64,000 nucleotides of DNA from Triatoma infestans (GCA_011037195.1 JAAEAF010001101.1:112018-176017); one strand, 5' to 3'. Shown: positions 39,076-51,754, counted from the stretch's first letter. The notes: generated by a model from the letters alone, not told the origin. Numbers and translations are program-made.

Positions 39076-40017
39076 CTATATTTGGAAAATGAGCTGGGAT
39101 CCATTAAAAAACATAATACAAGAAACATAATACTTAATTTTATTTCAGTTAACATAACTAAACAGCGCGAAAAATTCATAACTGAATATTCCAAACTAAT
39201 TTGATAATATTTAGGCAGCTTATTTATTAATAGTAATAAAAATATTCCTTTGAATTATCTCTCTTCATTTCATATGACAAATATGAAATTGGATTATTAA
39301 TTATCCAATAATGGGAGCATTACGGACAAAATGTGATAGAAAATTGAATAAATTTATGTATGATAGTTCGCACAGATCTTTAAATGGCTATTTTTCTAAA
39401 CTATTTAATATTATATAACCTGAAGTATTTCCTTTTTGTTCAAAAAAAGAAACATTACATTAGGGTTTGCTATTAGAAACATTCATGAAGATGCTAATAC
39501 TCGTGGCGGAAAATATTCGATTTACTGAAAGAAATTCATAATCGAACTCACAAATGAGATATGAAGGTAGTTGAAGAGCTTGAAAAACTCGCAGTCTGGA
39601 GTAATCTGAAGGGCACTAAAGCTCATTTTTAAACTGACTGCAACATCTTGCTTTTTGTTTTAGATCATCCGAACAGAAACAACAACATATATGATCAGAT
39701 GAAAAAATGTTTTGGTTTGGCAATACAATGAAAACAGTTTAGCATAAGATCTCTTAAATGTGTTGTTAGAAAAGGCAAATCTAGGGCAGATGGGGACAGA
39801 AAGTGAATTGGATATGATGGCCTGTAGGTTCGTCAGGGATAACGCTGAGGATAGGAATTTGATGGAATGATTTATTCATTTAGTAAAAAAAACCTCAAGT
39901 GGAAAAATTCCTGTTTAAAAAAATGAAAGGATAAATTTGCTTACAATTAAGAGAGACACCAATTCGTAATGTGATCTTATTAACATGAAAACATAATGTC
40001 TCAAACATAATGACCCA
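39076..40017. other. intergenic between SEC13 and CHMP1B, nothing recognised
   Basis: AT-rich sequence. Broken frames around 39460-39960 look like old coding debris, but no family is evident. Confidence 0.4.
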
Positions 40018-40065
40018 GTTCAAACATAATGACTCAAAAAAAATTTTGAGTCATTATGTTTGAAC
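40018..40065. repeat. perfect 22-bp palindrome
   Basis: gttcaaacataatgactc plus aaaa pairs exactly with ttttgagtcattatgtttgaac around a 4-base A loop. Just before it, aaacataatg occurs twice more as direct repeats (39987 and 40005). It could be a foldback element or a hairpin in the 3' flank of CHMP1B. Confidence 0.7.
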
Positions 40066-40389
40066 CAGGTAATATGTTCTTAATTAATTACACGACTATA
40101 AAAATTTTTATTTTTGTTCATTTTACTTCTTGGAGAGGCTAGTAAGAATAAAACTTTGTGTAGCTACTAAGGGATTTTTGCAATTTATAAACGAGAGAAA
40201 AAATAAAAATATTTCGGATATTTATTTTACTTTTATATAATTCATAAAAATCCTTCTTAGTTCAAACTAAAAATATAAGCAAAAAATAAAAGAAATGATT
40301 TTTGAGAAAGCCAGTTTGTTTTCAAGTAACTTTTTTTTTAAAGAAGGATGTCCTTAAAGCAATTAAAATTAAAATGCCTTCATCAAATA

Positions 40390-43040
40390 TTATTCAGCTT
40401 GTCGAAGTCTTGCCAAACGTTGCGTCAATTCGTCTTGATCTTGTGAAACCTGGGTAGAGGCACCCACACTTCGGCCAGTTGCCGATGGTAACTCCATGTT
40501 TAATTCCAAACTAAAACAAAAATATACAGATAGACAGATAATCGCAATTAAATCCGAAAAAAGATGTGGCGCTTTTTTTTTTTACATACCCAGCTTCATC
40601 AGCAACTTGTTGCAGTAGATTGTCAACATCATTTTGTGGAATTGCTGTTGTAACAGTTTGCGACATTGTATTTTCCATGTAGGAACTTTGAACATCAAGA
40701 TCTTCAAACTGGTTTTCAAATTTATCCATTAGAGCCGATATTTTCTCAAGATTCATTGATTTCATTGCAGCATCCATTGCTTTAACAACTCCAGCCATGG
40801 ATTGAGTAACCTATGGCAACCAAACGAAAAAAATTATACAACCAATAGCTGTGGTTATGTTTGATGTTAATTTACTCAATAATTACCTTCCTAGTGGTAA
40901 GAGCAGTTTGTACCCTGCTAGCAACTGCATCCACTCTCGCACTCATTCGTAAATAATTTACCGACTGATTTTTTTGGCGTATGGCATTTTCTGCATGAAT
41001 GCGAGCAACTTCGACATTTCCTTTTTGAATGGCTTTTTTTGCCTTTAGTTTTTCAGCTCTTTCCTCTTTTTCACATTTTTTTGAATTACGTTCAAGTTCT
41101 TTTACGGCAAACTTAAGATTGAACAAATGATCTGTGTTTTTTGTATTGAGGATCTTAATTGAGAAAATATTTAATTAGAAAAAAAATTACTCAAGGCTTA
41201 TTAAAATTAATAAGTATGCTAATATTAAATCATAATTAATCAATAAATCATAATAAATAAAAATTAATAATTATGCTACTACTAAATCATATAAAACTGC
41301 ACATCCTAAAAGTTTGGGAATTCTAATTTCTAATCTTTCTGCTTAAATGTCCCTGAATTCAGTTTTCATTCTGTATATGACAGGAAAGAAGGAAGCGAGG
41401 CTCTCAGTATAATGCTTTGATATATAATGAATGAAAGCAAAACAAAATGTCTAGAAAAACAAAAAGAGAAAGCTATATTTATACTCGCTTGATCTTTTAT
41501 GTTTGTCGTATCTCCAATAAATTATAACTTTGATTTTGGGAAAAATTATTGTGGCACTGCTAAATATCACCATTAAGATATCTGGAAGTTGCATAGATGA
41601 AGAGCAATGAAATTTTAGGAAATGGCACTTGATTCTGGAAACATGTATGGCTGAGGGAAGTGAAAACAAAAAAAATCTGGTTATGTTTGCTATCCTTATT
41701 CATCGTGCAGAATTACTTGCATCTTTCTAGTTAATTTCAAAAACCAATAACATTAAATAAATAAGAAGAGATTTGTTAAAATAGTTGTAATTAGGTAACT
41801 CTAAAAGCGATAATTATGTGCTGATTTGCTAGAGATAATTGTAATAGGCGTATAGGCTGCATGATATCATTCCCAATAGATGGCTTAATTACCTAAAACT
41901 GCTTTTAAATATTTATATTGCATCATCTTAATCAACAAAACCAGTGCGATTTACTCTTTCAAATACTACTTCAATGAAATAGTTATGATGCCACCTACTA
42001 GTACTAAAACAAGTAGAGAATTAGTTACATTCCTAATTTATCAATAGGCAAACGAAAGAAAATCACTCCCATAAAATAACAAGAGAGCTCATTGATTTGT
42101 CATTGTTATTTCTTTCAGTCAGGGGGAAACAAAATTCGAATGAAAGTTGGGAAAGAATTATATAGATTTAATGAAATACAGAATGAATTTAATTCAATGA
42201 ACTAATTTAAAGAATTATATAACATTTAGATGATAGTCTCTATCATGTAAACGCCATAGGTGAGACAAGAAATAACCCAAGTCGACAAGTGACAAATTTC
42301 AGGAACGCCAGGGACTGTAATGTGTTCACACACCCCAAGAAGATAAATGGGTACCTCATCTTTCTGGCCAATTCCTTACCTTGTGGGTGTGAACTAGGCC
42401 TTTAATAGTAGATGTTTCCTTAAAAGGCTGTGATCCTTCTTAGCTCAACTTTCGTTTTTCCAAGAAGATATCTGTTCGAGTCTAATTGGGCTGCCAGGAA
42501 TAATGTTGGGGGTGCCTCTGCCCCAAAATACTTTTCTAATAGAGAATGTTTCATTGTAAACCATTTCTCAATGGCTCCATTGTCGGTTTTGTTGAGCGTC
42601 ACTATTATATTATATCATTATTATATATTATCTTTCCAAAGGCAAATACCAATGTTGTCATTGATTAAAGTAGTCACATAAAAGAAGTAGTCATATAAAA
42701 CTACAACTTTGGTGGTGCAGAATAATAAAATGCATTTATAAACGATGAATGAAATAAATACGGTAATACAATAGTTTAATATTAACATGAAAGCTATAAC
42801 ATCTGACCTTTTGTTTAATACACCTCCAATATATTATAATTTGAAAATGTTAGCTTTCTTTCCTAACAACATATTTCAACTTTAACTACAAAAATTTTAT
42901 TCCGAAAATACTACACTATGAGTAACAGTGATGAAAATAACCTTATTTAGTATTTTAAAAACATAAATTAGGTGCTAAATACCAAAATATTTTTATATCT
43001 AATTATGGCAATAAAGGATACTTTCCATAGCAGCAGTCAT
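40390..43040 (-). CDS. CHMP1B: CHMP1B / Vps46 ESCRT-III subunit, four exons
   Basis: Minus-strand exons: 43022-43040 (proposed), 40887-41131, 40590-40810 and 40390-40510, joined in frame to 201 residues, the usual CHMP1 size. ESCRT-III subunits polymerise on endosome and midbody membranes; CHMP1 recruits VPS4, spastin and other MIT proteins. The sequence has the basic N-terminal helix pair ([40 protein letters not shown]), the [15 protein letters not shown] core, the acidic helices ([20 protein letters not shown]) and a C-terminal MIM1 helix [14 protein letters not shown]. The first exon is only 19 nt, ATG to A, giving MTAAME-N. It was chosen because animal CHMP1B starts with ME-x-HLFNLKF and the phase fits. 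Its donor (GTATCC) is weak, so this exon is less certain than the other three. Confidence 0.9.
41132..43021. other. CHMP1B intron 1
   Basis: About 1.9 kb of AT-rich sequence. It contains the non-LTR fragment at 42240-42602 and otherwise nothing I recognise. If the proposed first exon is wrong, this is upstream sequence. Confidence 0.45.
42240..42602 (-). pseudogene. non-LTR retrotransposon C-terminal fragment
   Basis: On the minus strand [15 protein letters not shown], then after shifts RTHKVRNW and [19 protein letters not shown] pieces, match the pattern L-x3-LR-x-GFLTGHC ... H ... C...E...H at the C-terminus of insect R1/Jockey-like elements. It is strongly decayed. Confidence 0.5.
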
Positions 43041-43996
43041 AACAAGATTCACTTACAAATTGAAGAATTATCCTTCTTTACATTTGTTACTTGAAGATAT
43101 CACTTAAGCAGAATTGTTACCTTCGTACTTGTAACCTTACATTCAGCTGAAATTAACCGAAAGTGATTCATAATGACTTGTTGGAATGATATTGAATTTT
43201 TTTGAAACAAACTAGATTTCGATAAAATAGCTTGTTGATAAAAATATGATATTACTGTAACACTTTTATCAAAGGTGTTTTTAATCGCGTTTCTTAATAT
43301 TAACGTAAACACAAAATCACTAAAATGTTAAAACCTGAGCAAAAGTTTGAAACAAATTATGGCAATGATTATTTACTACTAATCATTGATTAAATAAATG
43401 TTAACAAAAATTTAATTTATATTTATTTAATTTATTGTTTTTTCTTTCTTCGACTTCAAAAAAAAGTCGAAACGACTGGTAAAAACTGATTTTATTTCTT
43501 CCATAAAAGACCAATTTCCTCAGAAATAATGTGGAAGATAAAAATTGACTTATTCAGAATCTAAATGCTATCTGTTGGTCGCACTTGTAAACACAAAAGC
43601 TGCTGTTATCTTCCCTCAATGCAATCAATTTGAGTAAATTCTTTTCAGTTCTATTTTTTACTCTCGTACATACGTAAGAAGAAATGTGATCGTTTCAAAT
43701 TTTCGATACGGAGTTTTCACCGAAAATATATTGAGGTCCCAAGAAGTCATAAAAGTGGTTTTTAGAAAACGTTCTTTGTGTCTGTGATGTGAACAGCATA
43801 GCTCGAAAGCTCATTGCATAACGCAAAATCGCAGAAAGTTCTAACTTGACATTCCGTTCAGCTATCACTATGCGATCCGACAATAAGTTTCTGTCAAAAT
43901 TCCTCAACCGAAAGTAACATTTTACTGGATTTTTTCGAAAATAGCTCCAACGATTTTCTTTCAGCTTAGCAAATCAGCTACATATGTAAAGAGCTA

Positions 43997-45698
43997 AGGT
44001 AAAGACACCAGTAGTTGACACTTCAGAATAAATATGTAAAAATAAGGCTTGGGATAGTAATTTTGAATTTAAATTTTGGCGGCAATTGGCGCATCTTCCT
44101 TTATAGGAAATGATATTAATTTTAAAACCATAGAATACTTTTTTAGTGGCTGGCAAGATTCGCTCGTGCAATCACCATATTGGTGTTTTGTGTCTTTTCT
44201 AGTATACTTTAATAAAAAGGTAAGCTCATTTCATTAAACTATTACTTGAGATTAAGTCATTTAATTCATTAACTGGCATATGTTTCACATAATATGCGAC
44301 TCCTTTGCTTCGTTATTTCTTCCTTCGCTTTGTTTCGTTATTTTAACAATTCCAAATGTTTTCCCTCGTGTCAAATGTTCATACAGTATTTCGACAATGT
44401 TGAAGTAGTTGACAGGGAGTCAATTATTTTTTTTCTTCAACTCACCGTGCTTAAAGAAGCAGATAGGTCTCAGAAATATCGAAATATCATCATGGAAATC
44501 AGTAGTTGACGCGGGGGGGGGGGATCAACCACTGGTACTAGCTCTGTCAAATACTGATACAATATTTTTTTATGATGTTTCTTTACTGATTTTTTTTGTT
44601 TCCAGGATATTTATCATGCCACCAGTGAAAGGAAAGGTGCTGTCATACTCTGAAAAGCACATGCTTGAAAAGCCATTCACGATGTGACATTAGGAGTACC
44701 AGTGGCAACAGCTGCCAAGAAGCATGCCATTCCTTTACAAAGTGAAGGGAAAGACTCCTATAGAGCGAAGAATGGGGTCTAAGTCTTGCTAATCAAAGGA
44801 GGAGGAGGAGTTACTATTGAAATGGATGGCAACATCTGCTAAAGCAGGCTTCCCAATCACTAGAAATATTTTCTCGATAGTGTGCAGGAAATAATTTAAA
44901 AAAAAAAAATCAATCGGCCAAATCCATTTGGGAATGGTCGTTCTTAGATGACAAGTTTCCTAAACAGAAACCCCACAATATCTACAAGACAGTCAACTCC
45001 TGAGGACGTTGCAATTTCACCAACAATACCATTGGCAGAAGGAGCTTTTGTAATTATGGCGGAAGGCCAAAAAATAAACTCCCAAGAAAGAAAATACTAC
45101 TTGGAAAAGTTACTTTAGATAAATGAACATATTTCAGTGATAGTTCTTTGCCCTTATAACAGAATTAAAACTGTATTTGTACTGACTAACGATACATTAA
45201 CTATAAGTACGACTGATATTGAGGCGTTTCTCACAACATCATTAGTTTTTGGGTGGAAAGATCCACCCCAGATATCAATTTTGTTCACCAATTAAAGTCG
45301 ATTTTTATTAAATAATAATGAAAATGCACCATTAAATGTCAGTGTTGGTAATTATATGTTTTATACCTACTAAAAGTGTTTGTAATTTTTTTTATGTTAT
45401 TTAATGCCGATTAATATTAATTTCAAGGGTATGTCAACTACTAAACCTAAAGTGTCAACAATAGAAACACGCATCTTTTTAAAAGGTCAATTACTCAACC
45501 TTTTACAGCTTCTATAAAAAGTTGAATTTTGAATAAAGTTATTGAGATAACTGTAACTTTTTTCTTTTTAAAATAATAGTAAATGTTTGGCCAACATAAA
45601 AATATCTAAAACAAAATTTAAAGACCAAAATTATAGATATGGATGGCTATAATGACAGATTTTTCCCCTTACAGTGTCAACTACTGGTACCTTTACCT
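43997..45698 (+). mobile_element. pogo-like DNA transposon with TIRs and TA duplication
   Basis: Ends are inverted repeats of about 26 bp starting AGGTAAAG and continuing ACCAGTAGTTGACACT, with two mismatches between them. TA flanks both sides (43995-43996, 45699-45700). The motif AGTAGTTGAC recurs inside the element near 44404, 44503 and (reversed) 45432, so the transposase may have had subterminal binding sites. 1702 bp. The transposase is broken. Confidence 0.8.
44616..45293 (+). pseudogene. pogo-type transposase remnant
   Basis: MPPVKGKVLSYSEKHMLE starts a helix-turn-helix (psq-like) region, with TLGVPVATAAKKHAIPL in a second frame. In another frame VKGKTPIERRMGSKS, then SKEEEELLLKWMATSAKAGF and PITRNIFSIVCRK, match a CENP-B type HTH as found in pogo/Tigger proteins. 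Later pieces include EGAFVIMAEG and FLTTSLVFGWKDPP. Several frameshifts and stops. I cannot find the DDE triad. Confidence 0.6.
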
Positions 45699-46120
45699 TA
45701 AAACTTGTATTTGAACCATTTCTCTGGGAAAATTCATTTATTGCATTTTTCAGGGGAAGGGCGGGTTATGTTTTCCTCTAAAGAGCTATTTTAGTTTAAT
45801 TTGAAGAAAATCTGTTGTCCGGACGTACGCGTTTGTACTGAAGTCTGTTTTCATTTTTCTGGAATTTTCTCCATAAAAACACCGATAGTTTTCATCCAAT
45901 AATTAATAAAGAGATATATAACTTCAATTTGAAACTTTTTCCCGAGTAAGTTCATTTAAGGAAGTTTTAAGGAAAGGGAGGTTATGGTTTTCTCGAAAAG
46001 GTCATGTTATTAAATTTAGATTCTACCATTAATATAAAATTGAAGACAAGTAAATATTTAGTAAAAATTATATGTTTGAAGAAAATTTGTACGATTTTTT
46101 TTTGGTTTTTTTTTTCAAAT

Positions 46121-46959
46121 TTAATTCGATATTCTTTCTTTTTTAACAAATTCAAATTTTTAAATTAAAATTTTGTCTTAATGAAAAAGAATCAAAGAGG
46201 TCAATGGTTGGAAGAAATTCTTAGTTAATAATATTATCACTAGATAGCTCTAACATGCACTTCAGAAGGGAGCTGGGCTTATTTTAAACTAACTATACCA
46301 ATAATTGTTTAAATATTATTTGAAATAATTTGAAACAACTTTATTTGAATTATTATTTGAAACAACATTTTTTTTATTTATTTCATAACCCACTATTTCA
46401 AAAAAGTAATCAGCTGAAATTATTATTCCTTATTTTGTTATTTAAAATTACACATATACTAGAAGGAATAATTTGTGTTCTGGATACGAACATAACCGTA
46501 CTTATCTTAGTGTATGCAAATAATTTTTGCCCTACTCTGCTTTACAGGTTCTAAGAAATACAAATTTTCTTGGATATTGTTTCATATTATTTTCGTTTTT
46601 GTACCGTGAATGCTTTCATTATCCAACCGGTTTCTTATTCTAACATTAAAGATTAAATACTCACACGACTTTCTCTTACTACTTGTAATTTTCTTTAAAC
46701 TCAGATATTTACATATTAATATAAATATACCTCAACATAAATATAGAGGTGGTTGGTATAAGTATCAACCTATTAATTCAGGTCTCACAAGTGAGTGATG
46801 ATTAAATTGTGGCCCAGCAGAGCGCTCTAAAAATACTGAACCAACTCCATAAATCATTAGAAATTTAAATGTTAATTGAAATATAATTGTTAACAGTTAT
46901 AATAAGGTTGGACAGAAAATAATCGAATTACCAACTTGTCATACCCTATTATTATCATC
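46121..46959. other. AT-rich, no recognised gene
   Basis: Short open frames only (for example 46330-46554). They are hydrophobic and AT-driven, without family resemblance. Confidence 0.5.
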
Positions 46960-49250
46960 ACCCTATTAATCTAAGACAAGATTATCCCGCAGAACGCCTA
47001 CCAAGGTGGAATTTTAAGAAAACTGATTGGGACGAATAAAGGACACTAATAAATGGTACCATCTCACCTAGTGTTTGCTTTCGAGTTGTGAAGCTCAGGG
47101 ACTTGATTAAAGTATGTGCTTTAAAGACGATTCCACGAGGAAGATACAAGAGAAACAAACCTTTTTGGGCAGCTGAACTAAACAGGCTCAAAAAAGAGCT
47201 TAACGAAGTCTGAAGAGCAGTATTAACTGGTTTCCTGGAGGATCGTGTTAGCCTTCGCCACGCGCAAACAAAACTTGAAGCGAAGATTCAATAGTCCAAA
47301 AGATAATGTTTTAAAGAATTTAGCCTCGATCGATTATAGGAAAGACGGACTCAAAGCCCACAGATTAGTGTTTTCATTAAACATCTACAAACCTCCCCTA
47401 ATACATCATTACAGGTAAATGAGAAAATATTGACTTCTGGAAGAGGTAGAGCAGATACACTACAAATGATAAATATTACGCTGCAACTTGTCGACTCCTA
47501 AAAATCTAAGGTCAAATCTTCCATTTAAAGAACCCGTCTGGAAGTTTGACGGAGGGCAACTACGAACTGTCTACTCACTTTTCAGACCCGATGAACTGCC
47601 TTACATCCATGACACAGTTTAAAAAGAATAAGTGTGCTGGCCCTGACGAAATCCCTATGGAGCTTCTCTTGAATCTGGGCGATAATGCAAGAGATGTTTT
47701 ATTGGCGTATATCAACATGACTTGACAAAAGCATATCCCTGCCAGCAGGAGGAAAGGTAAGATGGTACCTGTTCTTAAACCAAGGAAACTCCCACATCTC
47801 CTTATCAGGCACCGACCTATCCCATTGAAAAATTAGCTGAAAGAAGGATGTCAAACCGTCTCAACGGCTTCTTGCAAAATAATAATCTGCTATCCGACTT
47901 TCAGGCGGGTTTCCGGAAAAAAAAGAAATACCGTGAAACAAGCTGCCTACTTTAGACCCCAGGTGAAGAAAGGAAATTATCGAAAGCAGTCACCTCTGGC
48001 AGTTTATGTGGATTTCAAAAAAATGCTTATATAAGGTAAAACGAAAAGCTTGAACCCATAAGCTTATTAACATGGGAGTTTCTGGAAATATGCTGCGTAG
48101 GATTCTTTTTATGCCAAAGGTCTGCTAGGGTGCGCTATCAAGCCGGAGTTTCGGGGTATGTGCAGCCAAGAGAAGGCCTCAAGGCCTCCCTTAAGGATCT
48201 GTAATAAGCTGCACTTTGTTCAATGTAATGATCAATGATCTCATTATTCGCGATTCCCGGTCTAAATTGCTTTCTATGTGCAGATGACCTGCTAATCTAT
48301 GCTGCATTATTCGAGCTTTAAATGAGATCCTAAATGGTTCTTTACACAAACTCTCTATTTAAGTGACTCAAACCAAATGGCAGTAAATGTGGAGCAGACA
48401 GTATTTCAATTGTTTATTCTATCCACTAAAAGATATTGGTTCAAGAAGAGTTTGCAAAGTATCTAGTTATCAACTTGATAAAAGGTTGAGTTGGAAAAAG
48501 CACGCAGGAGATGGCAGGAAAGGGTGAAAGGCACCTGTCGCTTCTTCTTAAAAGGTTGACCGGAATAAAATGGGTAGCTAATCTAGAAACCCTGATCAAC
48601 ACCTACAAGGCGTATGTTAGACCAGTGCTGGAATATGGAAATGAATTACTGATAACAGCGCTGGAACGCAACTACTGAGGTGATTGGTAAAGCTAGAGAT
48701 CCGGGTTGAGGTACAGTATCCCCTGTGAAGGCCTCAGGACTTCCTTTAGTGACCGATAGGGTGCTGCCGCTTCGGGTTCAAAATTGCTCATTGTCAATAC
48801 CGATTGCTCATTGCCAAACAAGTAACAGTGTAACGTTAGACGTTGAACTGAAGACTTTAGCTTTGGGTACTATTACAGAGAAATACCCCGAAGATAAATG
48901 GTACATACTGATGAATCTGCAGAATCACGGCAAAGAGGAGCTGGGTCTAGTGTTTACATCAGTGAGTTCCAGGAATCTTACCCTGCAGGAGACAATGCGA
49001 GCAACTATGATGCTGAGGTGCTGGCTGTTGCAAAAGCAGCTGAGCATGTAAGGAAATATCAGGGTAGGAAACATGCCCTGCTTGCATAGCATTGGGATAG
49101 TACGGAATGCCGGATGTCCGCTTTGCATCGATGGTACACTGAACGGTGAGCATCTTACTGTGTGCCAAGCTCTGTACGAGTAGCGTGAGTATACTGCCGG
49201 ACAACATCCTTATTATCCTAGGGCTCTCTTATATTGGGTTGCTTGAGAAA
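46960..49250 (+). pseudogene. decayed non-LTR retrotransposon: linker, reverse transcriptase and RNase H
   Basis: Broken frames keep the order of a Jockey/I-type ORF2. The linker before the RT (PRWNFKKTDWDE at 47010, IPRGRYKRNKPFWAAELNRL at 47130) is followed by RT pieces: AERRMSNRLNGFLQNNNLLS then DFQAGFRKK near 47840-47920, AVYVDFKK near 48000, and SCTLFNVMINDLI near 48210. A corrupted FADD box (CADDLL in the DNA near 48280) follows. RNase H begins with VHTDESAE near 48900, with the acidic pattern continued by SNYDAEVLAVAKAAEHV near 49000. No intact frame over about 110 codons. Confidence 0.8.
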
Positions 49251-49299
49251 GAATGGCTAAATTGCAAACAGCTGGCGTAGGGGAAAACAAAACATTTAA

Positions 49300-49970
49300 A
49301 ATAATGCTACAAATTCCGCATAACATCCAAAATAATTTTTTTCAGAAAAATGTTTCAAATAAAATTAATATCAGCAAGTTTTCCGAGTTTAAAAAAAATC
49401 GTAACAGTTTTCGAGAAAATTAAAAAAACAAAAAAACAAACCTAGCCTGTAAAATTGCACTTCATTTAATAAGTAAACTTAATAAAGTAAATAACTTAAC
49501 TTCAATTAATTAAACTTAATTGCACAACATTTAAGTGGCGAATTTTCTCCAAACTTTCAATTTTAACTAAATGTTTGTCTTCGATTTTAAGAAAATCTAA
49601 ACTTAAAGTGACTTTTTTGAGGAAACCATGCACTCTTCCCATCCCCCAAAACTGCTTTAAATGAACTTTCTCCGGCAAAAGTTTCAAACAAACGTGATAG
49701 GTCTCTGTATTCATAGTTAGTATTCTAAATTTAAAGAAATCCGACGATGTTTTTATGGGGTAACATGCAGAAAAAAAACTGCTCAGTAAAAACGCACTTA
49801 CGGTCAATCAGTTTTCTTAAACTAGGAATTTTGGCAATATATTATTTTATATTATATTATTATTTTACATATTTTTATATACATTATTGTATATACATAT
49901 GGCAATATACATTATTTTATATTTAGATGATAGAATTGTATAATAAACAGAAATAGCACTTTAATATACC
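49300..49970. repeat. degraded RepA-like sequence
   Basis: Blocks such as cagaaaaatgtttcaaataa, ctttaaatgaactttctccgg and aaacgcacttacggtcaat resemble RepA internal blocks in order, but the ends are not clear. Confidence 0.4.
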
Positions 49971-50666
49971 ATACTTTACTATACATTACTTATAAGGCCG
50001 GCTCTAGGAAGCGTGATGCCCTTTGCAACGGTTCACCACAGGTTCCCTTGAAAATGATTATATATTCAAATTGTTAATTTAAAATACTACCTTTCTCAAG
50101 TATATTATTATCTTTCTTAATGATTAATGATTTTATTATCAAAATAATAATTATTATTTAACATGCACATTAAATTAGAGAAGAAAATTGACGCACCATA
50201 ATAACTAATATTTTGGATGATGATGGTGTATTACATAGGTAACGAAATAAATCAAACAAATCATGTATTACTAAAGTTTTTTTACGGTAAGATCAGAAAA
50301 AAAAACTGTATATTTGACTTTGTTATGATTTAAAATGAAATTACCCGAAAATTCAAATTGTTAAATTCTTTTTTTGTTTAAAAATAATTCTTGAAGTCAG
50401 GCTAGGGTATAACATAGTAAACATAAAAGAATCCAGTGATATGTGTATTTGAAACTTGGGAAATTTTGTTTTTGTTTGAAATTTAGTTTCCACTTTGCAA
50501 TTGTTTCGGAAAACAATAGGAAAGATCTTTCCATTCTTCTACTTCGAAAATAATTATTAATTATTTATATTCTTGGTTGAAATCAATTTTCATTATCTCT
50601 TGTAATAATAGGTAGTTTTACCCTAAGATTAATTCCATAATCTTTTCAGAACATTATTCTATAATA
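49971..50666. other. AT-rich, no recognised feature
   Basis: No frame, tRNA-like head or terminal repeat that I can support. Confidence 0.45.
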
Positions 50667-51375
50667 AGAAAAAATCTGGTGTGAAACACTTACTCGACTG
50701 CGAAGAGGCAAATTTTTTTCATACTTATAAGTCTTTAAAACCATTAGCTTTTTTATGGAGAAAATCACAAAAAACTGAAAGCCTATTCAGTAAAGCCATA
50801 CTTGCCAGTCTAGTTGATCTCCAAACCGGGGATTTTGGCAACAGATATAATTCTAATTATTATTTAGTTATTCATATTTATTTAGTTCTAATTATTATTT
50901 AGTTATTATTCAGAATTGTATAGTACATTGTTAAACTGTAATAGCACATTAGAGGAAAACTTAACCCCAAATTCCTCCAAAAAAGGTGCCCTTAAGCGAA
51001 TTTTTCCGGAGAAATGTAATTAAAAGTTGTAGCTCTTTATATGTGTAGTTAATATTTAAAGTCTAAAGAAAATCGTTGAATCCGGTTTCGAGAAAATCAC
51101 AAAAACTGAAAAAAAAAAACATTCAAAAAAGTGGCCCTCCGATTTTGTCCAAAAATCTTTGTGTCTGTTGCTATGGTAGTACCTAAACGGAATACCAAGT
51201 TTGGGCTTCCTGCAACTTTTCGTTTTTGAGATATTCTTTTCATTTACATTCCACCCACACCATTTTCCATTTTCTAATATTCACTTTTTCGGACTTAGGG
51301 GACCTCATAACGTGTATTCCTGGTGAAAACTCAATTTCGGAAATCTCGCGCGATCGCAGTACTTCCTCTTGCTAT
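50667..51375 (-). repeat. RepA copy, best full-length example (reverse)
   Basis: Begins AAAAATCTGGTGTGAAACAC (reverse complement of the terminal hairpin seen at 3840 and 33970). It runs through the pyrimidine block, aaagaaaatcgttgaatccg and the gatattcttttcatttaca block, and ends with atcgcagtacttcctcttgc. About 709 bp. No protein-coding frame. Confidence 0.6.
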
Positions 51376-51396
51376 TATTATTATTATTATTATTAT
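51374..51396. repeat. (ATT)n microsatellite
   Basis: attattattattattatta at the outer edge of a RepA copy. Confidence 0.8.
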
Positions 51397-51754
51397 GTAT
51401 CTATATAAGTATGAATGGTGTGTATATAAATATACATCTGTGCAAAATAGTATGTTGCCTGTAAGTACATATTATGCGAGTGTTTGGGCGCGCAATCTAT
51501 AGATAGATTTAGATGGCAAATTTTGCATCTACATTTTAACTTTCCCTTGTTTTATTTTATTAATTTCATTGTTTCATTAATTATATTTATATCTCTATTC
51601 TTTTAACTAGTATTACTAAATTTGTATTCTTATTTTCATTTTGTAACAAATCTGTGAAATGCACGTAATGCTCTATTTCTGTACCTGTTACTATTATTTG
51701 TATAGGTAACCAGTTGTAGGTATGTGTCTATGTTGGTAAAGTATATGTAATACT

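Larger units (their letters stand above)
43660..46120 (+). repeat. RepA copy split by a pogo-like element
   Basis: The left part 43660-43996 runs from gtaagaagaaatgtgatcgt to acatatgtaaagagcTA, and the right part from 45699 (TAaaacttgtatttgaacca, then tttctctgggaaaattcattt) continues it. In the copy at 50667-51375, in reverse, the same junction reads uninterrupted (tataaagagctacaactttt). The interruption is exactly the element at 43997-45698 with a duplicated TA. Confidence 0.75.
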
